From Xanthomonas bromi (GTDB taxonomy: Bacteria; Pseudomonadota; Gammaproteobacteria; Xanthomonadales; Xanthomonadaceae): DNA of 64,000 bases. Position 1 is the first letter of the stretch. Each line of letters begins with the position of its first letter. A model generated the notes under the pieces. The model was not told where the DNA came from. It did not search any database and was given only the letters and a program-made list of their open reading frames with translations. The DNA lies in the NCBI RefSeq assembly GCF_900092025.1, contig NZ_FLTX01000039.1, forward strand, positions 1 to 64,000, in the 5' to 3' direction. The translations under genes and the position numbers were made by a program. Positions 17,512 through 26,762 of the stretch are shown here, in pieces.

Positions 17512-17677
17512 GTCAAACTCCGACGACAAAGACGATACGGTTGCGGCAAGGCCGTCAAGAATGTGCGAAGCCTTGCGCTGCAACGCTTCATTTTTCCAAT
17601 CGGCGCGCAGATGAACACACGCTCAACTTTGACGACACCCGGCCGATAATGTTGCCGACTCCGACAGAACCTTCCCT

Positions 17678-18652
17678 GTGATCCTCCACCTGCGGCGGGA
17701 TTTCCGCCTTGGCATCATCAAGATGCTTGGGCCAATCACTGCGCTGTTGCTTTGCCTCTATGCGGTGTACCTGGCCATGACGGGTCAGGCGATTGCTTGC
17801 CTGGTCACCACGACGCTGGGCTTGCTCGCGGTATGGCGTGGCTGGCACATGCGCAGCGCAGAACAAACCGGCGCTGGTGGCCTGTGGCTGGCGTCGATCA
17901 ATGTCGGCGGGTGCCTGACCGCGTGCTGGACCGGTGGAGACAGCGCCCTGCCCTGGCTGTTCCCGGTGTTGGCCACCAATTATTTCTTGTGCGGGCCGCA
18001 ACGCGCAGTGTTGTTGAGCTTGCCACTGCTGGCGGCCTTGTTGTTGTTGCCGGGTTTGATCGTGAGCCCAGGCCAGGGCATTTCGACGATCGCGGTCACG
18101 CTGGTGACGTTGGCGGTGGGCTACGCGTTTTCGCTGCGGATGCAGGACGACCGCGTGCATCTGGAAGAGCTGGCTTCGCTGGATGCGCTGACCGGCTTGC
18201 CCAACCGCCGCATGCTCGAACGCGCCCTCACCCATCAGATCGATCAGCGTCAACCGCAGGATCGGCTCAACAGCCTGATCATTTTGGATGTGGATCATTT
18301 CAAGGAGGTCAACGATCTGTACGGGCATGCCGCAGGCGATGCGGCGCTGTCGGATCTGGCCACCATCTTGCGCTACGAAGTGCGCGACCCGCATCAGGTG
18401 TTCCGCTTTGGCGGCGAAGAATTCGTGGTGCTACTGCGTGCGGGGTCGCTGGCGGAACTGGAAGCGGCTACCGAACGCTTGCGCAAAGTGATCCGCAATG
18501 GGTTGCGTGGCCCGGGAGGGCGCATCACCGTCTCGCTGGGTGCGGCGCGCCACGACGGCGAGACGCATTGGCAGGACTGGTTTTCGCGTGCCGATGCAGC
18601 GCTGTATCTGGCCAAGAACAGCGGACGCGATAGCGTGCGGGTTGCCGAGTAA
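17678..18652 (+). CDS. membrane-bound diguanylate cyclase (GGDEF)
   Basis: 324 aa, GTG start. About five or six hydrophobic segments in residues 12-150 form a membrane sensor region, then a GGDEF domain with DPLTG-type entry (LDALTGLPNRR), DVDHFKEVND and the loop FGGEEF near residue 247. The residues at the usual inhibitory site read RDPH, not RxxD, so product feedback is probably absent, unlike the neighbouring cyclase at 15300. It should synthesise c-di-GMP at the inner membrane. Its signal is unknown. Confidence 0.85.
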   Translation: MILHLRRDFRLGIIKMLGPITALLLCLYAVYLAMTGQAIACLVTTTLGLLAVWRGWHMRSAEQTGAGGLWLASINVGGCLTACWTGGDSALPWLFPVLATNYFLCGPQRAVLLSLPLLAALLLLPGLIVSPGQGISTIAVTLVTLAVGYAFSLRMQDDRVHLEELASLDALTGLPNRRMLERALTHQIDQRQPQDRLNSLIILDVDHFKEVNDLYGHAAGDAALSDLATILRYEVRDPHQVFRFGGEEFVVLLRAGSLAELEAATERLRKVIRNGLRGPGGRITVSLGAARHDGETHWQDWFSRADAALYLAKNSGRDSVRVAE

Positions 18653-18916
18653 GCGCTACCAGTACGCGTACACGCGGCTGCGCATGCAGACGCACGTGGC
18701 AGCTGGATCGACAGCATCGGTGGCGAATGCGACTGCGCTGCCGACAGCGTTGGCAGCACGCGTGTCAGCCGAGGTGAGCGAACTCCCGGCCTCGGATGCA
18801 TGGCCGATTTCGCTAACGGTCACGCGCAGACGGGTTGGATCACAGCCAGCGGCCTATCGCCCTGACGCGACAGCCAACACTGCGGGGCAACCCATCGGCC
18901 GCCCCGCCTGCATCGT

Positions 18917-20341
18917 TCAACGATTGACCACCGCCACCGGTGCCGCAGGCGCTTGGTCCTGCTTCCAACCACCGAGCGCCTTGTAGACGCCGACCACGCC
19001 GACATTCACTGCTGCCTCGGCCTGCGCCAAGGCATCGTCGGCCGCCAGCTGGGTGCGCTGTGCATCCAGCAAGGTCAGGAAGTCCTCCGAACCTTCGCGG
19101 TAGCGGATCTGCGCCAGCTGCTCGGCACGCCGCGCGGCATTGGCCTGCTCCACCACGATGCCAAGGCGCGCCTGCTGGCGGCCATAACCGATCAACGCGT
19201 TTTCGGTGTCTTCCAGCGCCAACAACACCGCTTGCTGGTACTGCGCCAGCGCACCGTCGGCCTGCGCCTTGCTGGCACGCAGGCGTGCACGCACGGTGCC
19301 GAAGTCGAACGCGGCCCAGCTGATCGACGGGGTGATCGACCAGGCCTTGGCATTGCCCTGGGTCAACCTGGCCGCATCGCCGAACAGAAAGCCGACAAAC
19401 CCGCTGACGCTGATACGCGGGAACAGATCGGCCGTGGCCACGCCCACCTGCGCGGTGGCTGCGGCCAGCCGGCGTTCGGCGCTACGCACGTCCGGGCGCT
19501 GGCGCAGCAATCCGGCCGTATCGCCCAGCGGCAACGGGCGCGCAAACGCCGGCATGCTGCGTGCGACCAGGGTGGCATCCAGCGCATTGGGCTGTTGGCC
19601 AAGCAACACGGCCAGCCGGTGGCGGTACTGCGCCTCGGCGGTTTCCAGCAACGGAATATCCGCTTCGATGGCTTTCAACCGCGCCAGGCTGCTCTGCACA
19701 TCCAGCTCGCTGCCGGCGCCCAGGTCCCAACGCGTCTGCGTGAGCTTCTGGGTGTCGCGCAGATTGGTCAGGGTGCGCTTGGAGACATCGAGCTGCTTCT
19801 GGGTGCCGCGCAATTCGAAGTAATTGCTTGCCACCTCGGCCGCCACCGTGACCTGCACGTCCTGCAGGTTGGCCTGCTCGGCGTCCAGATCGGCGCGTGC
19901 CGCTTCCGAGGCGCGGCGCTGACGACCGAACAGATCCAGCTCCCAGGCCGCGTCCAGGCCCAGCGTGGTTTGTTCGGTGAGGAAACGCTGATTGCCGGCG
20001 ATCACCTGCTGCTGTTCGCGCCGATCGAAGCTGCCCTGCGCGGTGATGTGCGGGGCCTGATCCAGGCGACGCTCCACGAACACCGCACGCGCCTGCTTCA
20101 CCCGCGACACTGCAATGCGCAGATCGTGATTGGCGAACAACGCATCGCGCACCAGCTGTTCCAGCACCGGGTCGTCGAACTGCGACCACCAGCTGCCGAC
20201 CGGCGATTCGGCGCTGAAGGACGCATCCTGCGCGCCCTGCAGCGTGACCGACGGCGGCGGGTCGGGCCGGTAATCCGGCCCCACCGCACAACCGCTGAGC
20301 ACCAGCGCGGCCAGCGCCGCACCAAGCAATGTTCTTACCAT
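18917..20341 (-). CDS. RND efflux outer-membrane factor (OprM/NodT family lipoprotein)
   Basis: 474 aa. The signal peptide with lipobox LSGC places the mature N-terminus at Cys18, followed by the family start AVGPDYRPD. Two OEP repeats make the body (AANYFELRGTQ-like region and LDVQSSLARLKAIEADIPLLE). It forms the TolC-like channel of a tripartite pump with the MFP and RND genes upstream. Its ATG overlaps the stop of the SDR gene by seven bases, so translation is probably coupled. Last gene of the operon. Confidence 0.92.
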   Translation of the reverse strand: MVRTLLGAALAALVLSGCAVGPDYRPDPPPSVTLQGAQDASFSAESPVGSWWSQFDDPVLEQLVRDALFANHDLRIAVSRVKQARAVFVERRLDQAPHITAQGSFDRREQQQVIAGNQRFLTEQTTLGLDAAWELDLFGRQRRASEAARADLDAEQANLQDVQVTVAAEVASNYFELRGTQKQLDVSKRTLTNLRDTQKLTQTRWDLGAGSELDVQSSLARLKAIEADIPLLETAEAQYRHRLAVLLGQQPNALDATLVARSMPAFARPLPLGDTAGLLRQRPDVRSAERRLAAATAQVGVATADLFPRISVSGFVGFLFGDAARLTQGNAKAWSITPSISWAAFDFGTVRARLRASKAQADGALAQYQQAVLLALEDTENALIGYGRQQARLGIVVEQANAARRAEQLAQIRYREGSEDFLTLLDAQRTQLAADDALAQAEAAVNVGVVGVYKALGGWKQDQAPAAPVAVVNR

Positions 20342-21066
20342 GGCAAGGTGTCTCCCAGGTGGGTAAAGCTGCCGGTGGGGCCGTGCGCATCGATCAAGGC
20401 CATCTGCACGCTGCTGTGCGCGCCCTGCTCGATGTCGATCTCGCCCTCGCCACCGTTCATGTCGGTTTTGACGTAGCCGGGGTGGATGGTGTTGACCTTG
20501 ATCGAGGTGTCGCGCAGCTCGTAGGCCAGATGCACGGTCCAGCTGTTCAAGGCGCTCTTGGACGCGTTGTAGGCCGGCACCTTGAAGTCATAGATCGGCG
20601 AGCCGGGCTGGCTATGCAGGGTCAACGAACCGAGGATGCTGGACACGTTGACGATGCGACCGGCCAGCGAGCGCTGCAGCAGCGGCAGCAACGCCTTGGT
20701 CACGCCGACCACCGCAAACAGGTTGGTGTCGAAGGTGCGCTTCCAGATGTCCGGGCTTTGCTCGGACGGCTTGCGCTGGATGTCGTCGATCATGATGCCG
20801 GCGTTGTTGACCAGGATGTCCAGGTGGCCGTGACGCTCCTTCACCGTGCCGACCGCCGCAGCGATGCTGACATCGTCGTTGACGTCCAGTTGAATCGCTT
20901 CCACCGGCAGGCCTTCGGCCTGCAGCTTGAGTGCGGCGGCGGCGGCATCGTCGCGCTTGCGACCGGCCAGCAGCGTGTGCACGCCGGCCTGTGCGAGTTG
21001 ACGAACGGTTTCCAGGCCGATGCCGCGGGTGGCGCCGGTAACCAGTGCGATCTTGGTGTTGCTCAT
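20335..21066 (-). CDS. short-chain dehydrogenase/reductase inside the efflux operon
   Basis: 243 aa classical SDR from ATG 21066 (MSNTKIALVTG). It has the NAD(P)-binding TGATRGIG, NNAG, catalytic Ser in NVSS and YNASK (YxxxK), so it should be an active oxidoreductase in the cytosol. The longer frame to 21120 lacks homology. It lies between the RND pump gene (34-base gap) and the outer-membrane factor (overlap), which suggests that it modifies or detoxifies the pump substrate (inference). Confidence 0.9.
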   Translation of the reverse strand: MSNTKIALVTGATRGIGLETVRQLAQAGVHTLLAGRKRDDAAAAALKLQAEGLPVEAIQLDVNDDVSIAAAVGTVKERHGHLDILVNNAGIMIDDIQRKPSEQSPDIWKRTFDTNLFAVVGVTKALLPLLQRSLAGRIVNVSSILGSLTLHSQPGSPIYDFKVPAYNASKSALNSWTVHLAYELRDTSIKVNTIHPGYVKTDMNGGEGEIDIEQGAHSSVQMALIDAHGPTGSFTHLGDTLPW

Positions 21067-21100
21067 GGTGTCAGTCCTTAAAAGTGAGGGATTGGGTAGA

Positions 21101-24100
21101 TCACGCCTTGACGGCATCATGCGAAACGGCAGCCGGTGCAGCGGGACCGCGACGGGTCACCCACTTGCGCAGCGCCACGTAGAACACAGGGGTCAGGAAC
21201 AGGCCGAACAAGGTCACACCCAGCATGCCGGCGAACACCGTGATACCGGTGACCGAGCGCACTTCGGCGCCGGCACCATGGCCGAACACCAGCGGCACGG
21301 TGCCGGCGATGAAGGCGATGGAGGTCATCACGATCGGGCGCAAACGCAGGCGGCAAGCTTCCAGCGCGGCTTCGACGATGCCCTTGCCGTGCATTTCGAG
21401 TTCGCGGGCGAACTCCACGATCAGGATCGCGTTCTTGCACGCCAGGCCCATCAACACCACCAGGCCCACCTGCACGAACACGTTGTTGTCGCCACCGGTC
21501 AGCCACACACCGAACAACGCAGACAGCAAGGTCATCGGCACGATCAGGATCACCGCCAGCGGCAACGTCCAGCTTTCATACAACGCGGCCAGCACCAGGA
21601 ACGCCAGCAGCACCGCCATCGGGAACACGATCAATGCCGAGTTGCCCTGGGTGGACTGCTGATAACTCAGGTCGGTCCATTCGATGTTCATGCCGTTGGG
21701 CAGCACCTGCGGCGCCATGCCGGACAGCTTGTGCATCGCTTCGGTGGACGACAGAACGCGCGGGTCCGCTTCGCCGATCAGGTCGGCGGCCGGGTAGCCG
21801 TTGTAGCGGATCACCGGGTCCGGACCGTAGGTCTGGCCCAGCGTAACCATACTGCCGATCGGCACCATCTCGCCATTGGCATTACGGGTGCGCAGGTTGG
21901 CGATGTCTTCGCCGCTATCGCGGAACTGTCCATCGGCCTGGGCGATCACCTGATAGGTGCGGCCGAAGCGATTGAAGTCGTTGATGTACGACGAGCCCAG
22001 ATAGGTCTGCAGCGTGTCGAACAGGTTGGTCAGCGGCACGCCTTGGGCCTTGGCCTTGTCGCGATCGACCTTGGCATCGAGCTGCGGCACGTTGGCCTGG
22101 TAGGTGCCGATCGGGTACTGCATGCCGGGCGTTTGCGAGATCGCGCCGGACATCGCATTCACCGCACTCTGCAACTGGCCATAGCCCAGACCGGCACGGT
22201 CCTGGATGTACAGCGAGTAGCCCGAGCCCTGCCCCAGGCCAAGAATCGGCGGCGGCATGAAAGCGAACGCAAAGCCCTGCTGGATCTGGCTGATGCGCGC
22301 ATTGATTTCCGCATTGATCTGCGACGCGCTACGGGTGCGCTGACTGAACGGCTTGAGCGTCAGAAACACCGTGCCGGTGTTGGGCGTGTTGGTGAACTGC
22401 AGCGGATTCAGCCCCGGGAACGCAATCGCGTGGTCCACGCCATCGGTCTGCAGTGCGATCTGGGTGATCTGGCGGATCACCTCGTTGGTGCGCTCCAGCG
22501 ACGCACCTTCCGGCAGTTTGGTCCCGGCGATCAGGTACAGCTTGTCCTGGGTCGGGATGAAGCCGCCCGGCACGATCTTGAACATGAAACCCGTGCCGAC
22601 CAGCAGCAACAGATACACCATGAACACCGCACCGCGCTTGCTCAAGCTGCGCGACACCGCACCCTGATACTTGTGCGAGCTGCTGTTGAAGAAACGATTG
22701 AACGGGCGGAACAACCAGCCGAACAACCGATCGATCAACCGCGACGGGCCGTCCTTCGGCGCGTCATGCGCCTTGAGCAGCATGGCTGCAAGCGCCGGCG
22801 ACAGGGTCAGCGAGTTGATCGCCGAAATCACCGTGGAAATGGCGATGGTCACCGCGAACTGCTTGTAGAACTGACCGGTCACGCCCGACAGGAACGCCAT
22901 CGGCACGAACACCGCGCACAGCACCAGTGCGATGGCGACGATCGGCCCGGACACTTCGCGCATCGCCTGATGCGCAGCCGCCAACGGGCTCAGGCCTTCC
23001 TCGATATTGCGCTCGACGTTTTCCACCACCACGATCGCGTCGTCGACCACGATGCCGATCGCCAGCACCAGCCCGAACAGGCTCAGCGTGTTGATCGAAA
23101 AACCCAGCAAATACAGCGCGGCAAACGTACCCACCACCGACACCGGCACCGCCAGCAACGGAATGATCGAGGCACGCCAGGTCTGCAGGAACAGGATCAC
23201 CACCAGCACCACCAGCAACACCGCTTCCAGCAGGGTGTGCACCACTGCGCTGATGGAGTCGCGCACGAACACGGTGGGGTCATACGCCGCCGACCAGGCC
23301 ATGTCCTGCGGGAACTGCTTTTCCAGCTCGGCCATCTTGGCGCGCACCGCATCGGACAATTCGATCGCGTTGGCACCGGGCGACTGGAACACGCCCATGC
23401 CCACCGCGTTCTGGTTGTCCAGCTGCGAACGCAAGGTGTAATTGCCGGCGCCCAGCTCCAGACGCGCCACGTCGCTCAAGCGCACGATCTCGCCGCTGTT
23501 GCCGCTACGGATGACGATGTTGCCGAACTCTTCTTCGGTGGTCAGACGGCCCTGCGCATTGATCGACAGCAGAAAGTCGCTCTTGTTCGGCATCGGTTCT
23601 GCGCCGAGCTGGCCAGCGGAAACCTGCACGTTCTGCTCGCGAATCGCCGCGACCACGTCGCTGGCAGTGAGCCCGCGCGCAGCCACCTTGTCCGGATTCA
23701 ACCAGATGCGCATGGCGTAGTCGCCTGCACCGAAGATCTGGATCTGGCCCACGCCAGGCAGGCGCGATAATTCATCCTTGACCTTGAGCAACGCGTAGTT
23801 GCTCAGGTACAGCGAGTTGTACTTGCCCTTGGGCGAGGTCAGATGCACCACCATGGTCAGCGTCGGCGATTGCTTCTGGGTGGTGACACCCTGCCGGCGC
23901 ACGTCTTCGGGCAGGCGCGCCTGCGCCTGGCTGACGCGGTTCTGCACCTGCACCTGTGCCTGGTCCGGATCGGTGCCGGGCTTGAAGGTCACGGTGACCA
24001 CCAGCACGCCATCGGAGCCGGCCACCGACTTCATGTACATCATGTTTTCCACACCGTTGATGGCTTCCTCAAGCGGCGTGGCGACGGTCTCGGCGATGAC

Positions 24101-24271
24101 CTTGGGGTTGGCGCCCGGATACACCGCGCGCACCTGCACGCTCGGCGGTACCACTTCGGGGTATTCGCTGATCGGCAGCAACGGCATGGCGATCAGGCCG
24201 GCCGCGAAGATGATGATCGACAGCACCGCAGCAAAGATCGGCCGGTCGATGAAAAAACGGGAAAAGTCCAT
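21101..24271 (-). CDS. RND multidrug efflux pump, HAE1 (AcrB) family
   Basis: 1056 aa from ATG 24271 (MDFSRFFIDRP), the usual start of AcrB homologues; upstream codons are not conserved. Twelve membrane segments and two large periplasmic loops are expected and visible. TM4 carries the paired Asp of the proton relay (GIVVDDAIVVVENVERN), and LPxxxYPEVVPPSV opens the first loop. With the MFP and outer-membrane factor of the same operon it should export hydrophobic drugs or phytochemicals by proton antiport. The gap to the MFP gene is 177 bases. Confidence 0.95.
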   Translation of the reverse strand: MDFSRFFIDRPIFAAVLSIIIFAAGLIAMPLLPISEYPEVVPPSVQVRAVYPGANPKVIAETVATPLEEAINGVENMMYMKSVAGSDGVLVVTVTFKPGTDPDQAQVQVQNRVSQAQARLPEDVRRQGVTTQKQSPTLTMVVHLTSPKGKYNSLYLSNYALLKVKDELSRLPGVGQIQIFGAGDYAMRIWLNPDKVAARGLTASDVVAAIREQNVQVSAGQLGAEPMPNKSDFLLSINAQGRLTTEEEFGNIVIRSGNSGEIVRLSDVARLELGAGNYTLRSQLDNQNAVGMGVFQSPGANAIELSDAVRAKMAELEKQFPQDMAWSAAYDPTVFVRDSISAVVHTLLEAVLLVVLVVILFLQTWRASIIPLLAVPVSVVGTFAALYLLGFSINTLSLFGLVLAIGIVVDDAIVVVENVERNIEEGLSPLAAAHQAMREVSGPIVAIALVLCAVFVPMAFLSGVTGQFYKQFAVTIAISTVISAINSLTLSPALAAMLLKAHDAPKDGPSRLIDRLFGWLFRPFNRFFNSSSHKYQGAVSRSLSKRGAVFMVYLLLLVGTGFMFKIVPGGFIPTQDKLYLIAGTKLPEGASLERTNEVIRQITQIALQTDGVDHAIAFPGLNPLQFTNTPNTGTVFLTLKPFSQRTRSASQINAEINARISQIQQGFAFAFMPPPILGLGQGSGYSLYIQDRAGLGYGQLQSAVNAMSGAISQTPGMQYPIGTYQANVPQLDAKVDRDKAKAQGVPLTNLFDTLQTYLGSSYINDFNRFGRTYQVIAQADGQFRDSGEDIANLRTRNANGEMVPIGSMVTLGQTYGPDPVIRYNGYPAADLIGEADPRVLSSTEAMHKLSGMAPQVLPNGMNIEWTDLSYQQSTQGNSALIVFPMAVLLAFLVLAALYESWTLPLAVILIVPMTLLSALFGVWLTGGDNNVFVQVGLVVLMGLACKNAILIVEFARELEMHGKGIVEAALEACRLRLRPIVMTSIAFIAGTVPLVFGHGAGAEVRSVTGITVFAGMLGVTLFGLFLTPVFYVALRKWVTRRGPAAPAAVSHDAVKA

Positions 24272-24448
24272 TGGGGTGGTCCTGAAAGAGGTTGCCGCCG
24301 GGCGGCGGCGCGGCACAACAGCCCCGGACGGCCTGACGGGGAGACCGGCGGTCATGGTTTGCGATGCAGCGATACATCAGTGCAGCCGTGGCAGGTGGTG
24401 CGCAATCACCGGACAGGCGCGACTGCGCGCAACGTGCGTTGGCGAGAC

Positions 24449-25639
24449 CTAGTTGGAAGCGGTGCGCTTGTCCGCCGCCGGTGCCATGTCCACGGTCTTG
24501 GCATCGACCGGCATGCCGGGCATGAAGATCTTCTGCACGCCGTCGACCACCACGCGGTCGCCGGCCGCCAGACCCGTGCGCACAATGCGCAGACCATCGG
24601 CGCTGCGGCCGAGCTCCACATCGCGGCGCTGCGCCTTGCCGTCCTTGTCCACCACGTAGACGTACTTGCGGTCCTGGTCGGTGAGCACGGCCTTTTCGTC
24701 GACCAGCATGGCCTTGAACTGGCCGCTGCCCAGCAGCTGCACATGCGCATACAACCCCGGCGTGAACTGCCGCTGCGCGTTATCCAGCACCGCGCGGACG
24801 CGGATGGTACCGGTGCTGCGAGTCACCTGGTTGTCGAGGAAGTCCACGCGACCGGTATGCGGGAAACCCTGCTCGCCGACCAGCCCGATACGCACTGGCA
24901 ACTCGCCGCCGCGTTGGTCCGGGCGCTCGCCGTTGCGGGCCATCTGCGCATAGTGCAGGAAGGTGCCTTCGTCGGCATCGAAATAGACGAACACCTTGTC
25001 CAGCGACACCAGGGTGGTCAACATGCTGGCGCTGTCGCCGGCGGTGACCAGGTTACCGGCCGTGACCATCGCACGCCCGGCGCGGCCGTCGATCGGTGCG
25101 CGCACACGTGTCCAATCCAGGTTGAGCTTGGCGGTGTCCACCGCCGCCTGGGCGGCCTGCAAATCGGCATCGGCCTGATCGGCGGCGGCGCGGCGCTGCT
25201 CCCAGGTTTCGGTGGAGATGGCCTGCTGCTCGGACAGTTTGCGCGCGCGTGCCGCCTCGCTACGGGCCAACGTGGACTGGGTGCGGGCGCGGACCAGCGC
25301 GGCATTGGCACGCGCGAACTCGGCGCGGTAGCTCCGCTCGTCGATGGTGAAAAGCACATCGCCCTTCTTCACTTCCGCACCTTCGGTGTAGTTGACCTTG
25401 TCGATGTAGCCGGACACGCGCGGACGCAACTCGACACTTTCCACCGGCTCGATGCGGCCGCTGAATTCGTCCCATTGGCTGATCTGCTTCATCAACACCG
25501 GCGCGACGCTGACGCTGGGCGGCGGCGGTGCGCCGGTCTCGGCAGCCTTGCTGCCGCAACCGGCCAGCACGACCGCGAGCACGGCGCCCGCCAACACGGT
25601 ACGCAAGGGAAAACGGAACGGGGGGGCGTTCGTGATCAT
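24449..25639 (-). CDS. RND efflux periplasmic adaptor (membrane fusion lipoprotein)
   Basis: 396 aa AcrA-type adaptor. The lipobox LAGC follows a signal peptide. The barrel/lipoyl parts (SGRIEPVESVELRPRVSGYI, VRAPIDGRAGR) flank an alpha-helical hairpin rich in Ala/Glu/Arg (about residues 110-170). It bridges the RND pump and the outer-membrane channel. ATG 25639 overlaps the TGA of the SDR-like gene upstream (ATGA), so the two are translationally coupled. Confidence 0.93.
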   Translation of the reverse strand: MITNAPPFRFPLRTVLAGAVLAVVLAGCGSKAAETGAPPPPSVSVAPVLMKQISQWDEFSGRIEPVESVELRPRVSGYIDKVNYTEGAEVKKGDVLFTIDERSYRAEFARANAALVRARTQSTLARSEAARARKLSEQQAISTETWEQRRAAADQADADLQAAQAAVDTAKLNLDWTRVRAPIDGRAGRAMVTAGNLVTAGDSASMLTTLVSLDKVFVYFDADEGTFLHYAQMARNGERPDQRGGELPVRIGLVGEQGFPHTGRVDFLDNQVTRSTGTIRVRAVLDNAQRQFTPGLYAHVQLLGSGQFKAMLVDEKAVLTDQDRKYVYVVDKDGKAQRRDVELGRSADGLRIVRTGLAAGDRVVVDGVQKIFMPGMPVDAKTVDMAPAADKRTASN

Positions 25640-26409
25640 GGGGAAATCTCTCGGGTGGGGATGGGAACTTGCAGACCAGCCAGCCGGCTCGCCGACGGTG
25701 CGGCCTGGGGGCGACGACTGACGGTCACGATGGCTTGTCCGGGCTGGCCGGGCCCGGCGATCAGGGAAACGGCGGCGCGACCGAGATCCACGGCGCGGAT
25801 CCATTCCGGACACACGTCCTTGCTGCGACCGGGGGTACACACTGGCTGCTCGACCGACAGCAGGTGCACGCGCACGCCAAGCGGCTTGGCTTCTTCGTGC
25901 AGCACTTGAGCGAGCATGCGGGTGGCGGCCGCGGCAATCGACATATCGCCGTGCGCGGACCAGGCACGCAATGCGCACGGGCTGCCCAGCAACACGTAAC
26001 GCCCGCCGCCATCGGCTTCGGCCAGCAGCGGCAACAAGTGACGGGCAGCAGCCAGGTGCGGCAACACATCGCGCTCCATCCGGCGGCGCAGCGCGGCGAT
26101 CGGACGGTCGAGCAGGCGGCCGGCCTTGAGCGGGCTGCCCAGGCTGGCGATCACCGCCGCCAGCGGCCGCTGGCGCTGTGCCAGTTCGATGGCCAGCGCT
26201 TGCGCCGAGGCATCGTCGCCAACCGACCCTTTCACCGTGTCCAGCAATGGCGAGTGCCAATGCTGCGCGCGCAGCGCGGCGAGTTTGGTGGCATCGCGCC
26301 CAATCACCACGGTCGGCATACCGGCGTCGAGCAGCGCGGCAACGACGCCTGCGCCCACATTCCCGGCGCCACCGATGACGGCTGTTTCGGATTGGACCAT
26401 CCCAATCAT
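25636..26409 (-). CDS. SDR-like NAD(P)-binding protein lacking the usual catalytic Tyr/Lys
   Basis: 257 aa (or 254 aa from ATG 26400). The N-terminal nucleotide-binding motif is VIGGAGNVGAG and the fold runs like an SDR, including a strand ending VLLGSP where the catalytic Ser would sit. The following region (ALRAWSAHGDMSIAAAATRML) has no YxxxK, so normal SDR catalysis is doubtful. First gene of the efflux operon, coupled to the MFP gene by ATGA and divergent from the LysR gene. It could be a sensor-like or non-canonical reductase. Confidence 0.75.
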   Translation of the reverse strand: MIGMVQSETAVIGGAGNVGAGVVAALLDAGMPTVVIGRDATKLAALRAQHWHSPLLDTVKGSVGDDASAQALAIELAQRQRPLAAVIASLGSPLKAGRLLDRPIAALRRRMERDVLPHLAAARHLLPLLAEADGGGRYVLLGSPCALRAWSAHGDMSIAAAATRMLAQVLHEEAKPLGVRVHLLSVEQPVCTPGRSKDVCPEWIRAVDLGRAAVSLIAGPGQPGQAIVTVSRRPQAAPSASRLAGLQVPIPTREISP

Positions 26410-26762
26410 GGGACTTTCACTCCCGAGATCGGGACAATTCCACGCTGTGCCCAGCGCGTTTGCAGTCCAGTCCGCTGTGCAGGCGCGCCGCCAGCCTGCC
26501 GCCGTGGCGAGCTGAAGAATTCGTGCGAAACGCTGCTGCGAGGCCGATTTCCAGCGGAAATGACCGGATCGAATGCGCTTTCAATCGCATTGCGGGTACT
26601 GGAGGGCAAACCGAAAACATCGCACAACCACATGGCCGTGCTCCTGCGTTGAAGGGATGCTGCATAAGCTAGGCCTCAAAGCAGCACTTGATTAGTCCGG
26701 ATTTAGGGGAATAATCGTCCCGTAAGCGGTCTAATTCCTCCTGCGCCCCCGGAAGGCAATCC
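26410..26762. other. divergent intergenic region of the efflux operon and LysR gene
   Basis: 353 bases with no gene. It must hold both promoters and is where a LysR regulator would bind. The stretch 26690-26740 is AT-richer (GATTAGTCCGGATTTAGG and the bases after it) and lies at the LysR promoter. No exact operator can be fixed by eye. Confidence 0.5.

Noticed and set aside
18953-20476. 507-codon plus-strand open frame
   Set aside because: Antisense to the outer-membrane factor gene, with low-complexity composition and no homology.
21020-23770. 916-codon plus-strand open frame
   Set aside because: It is antisense to the RND pump gene, extremely rich in His/Arg/Gln and without any domain; it is a shadow of GC-rich coding DNA.
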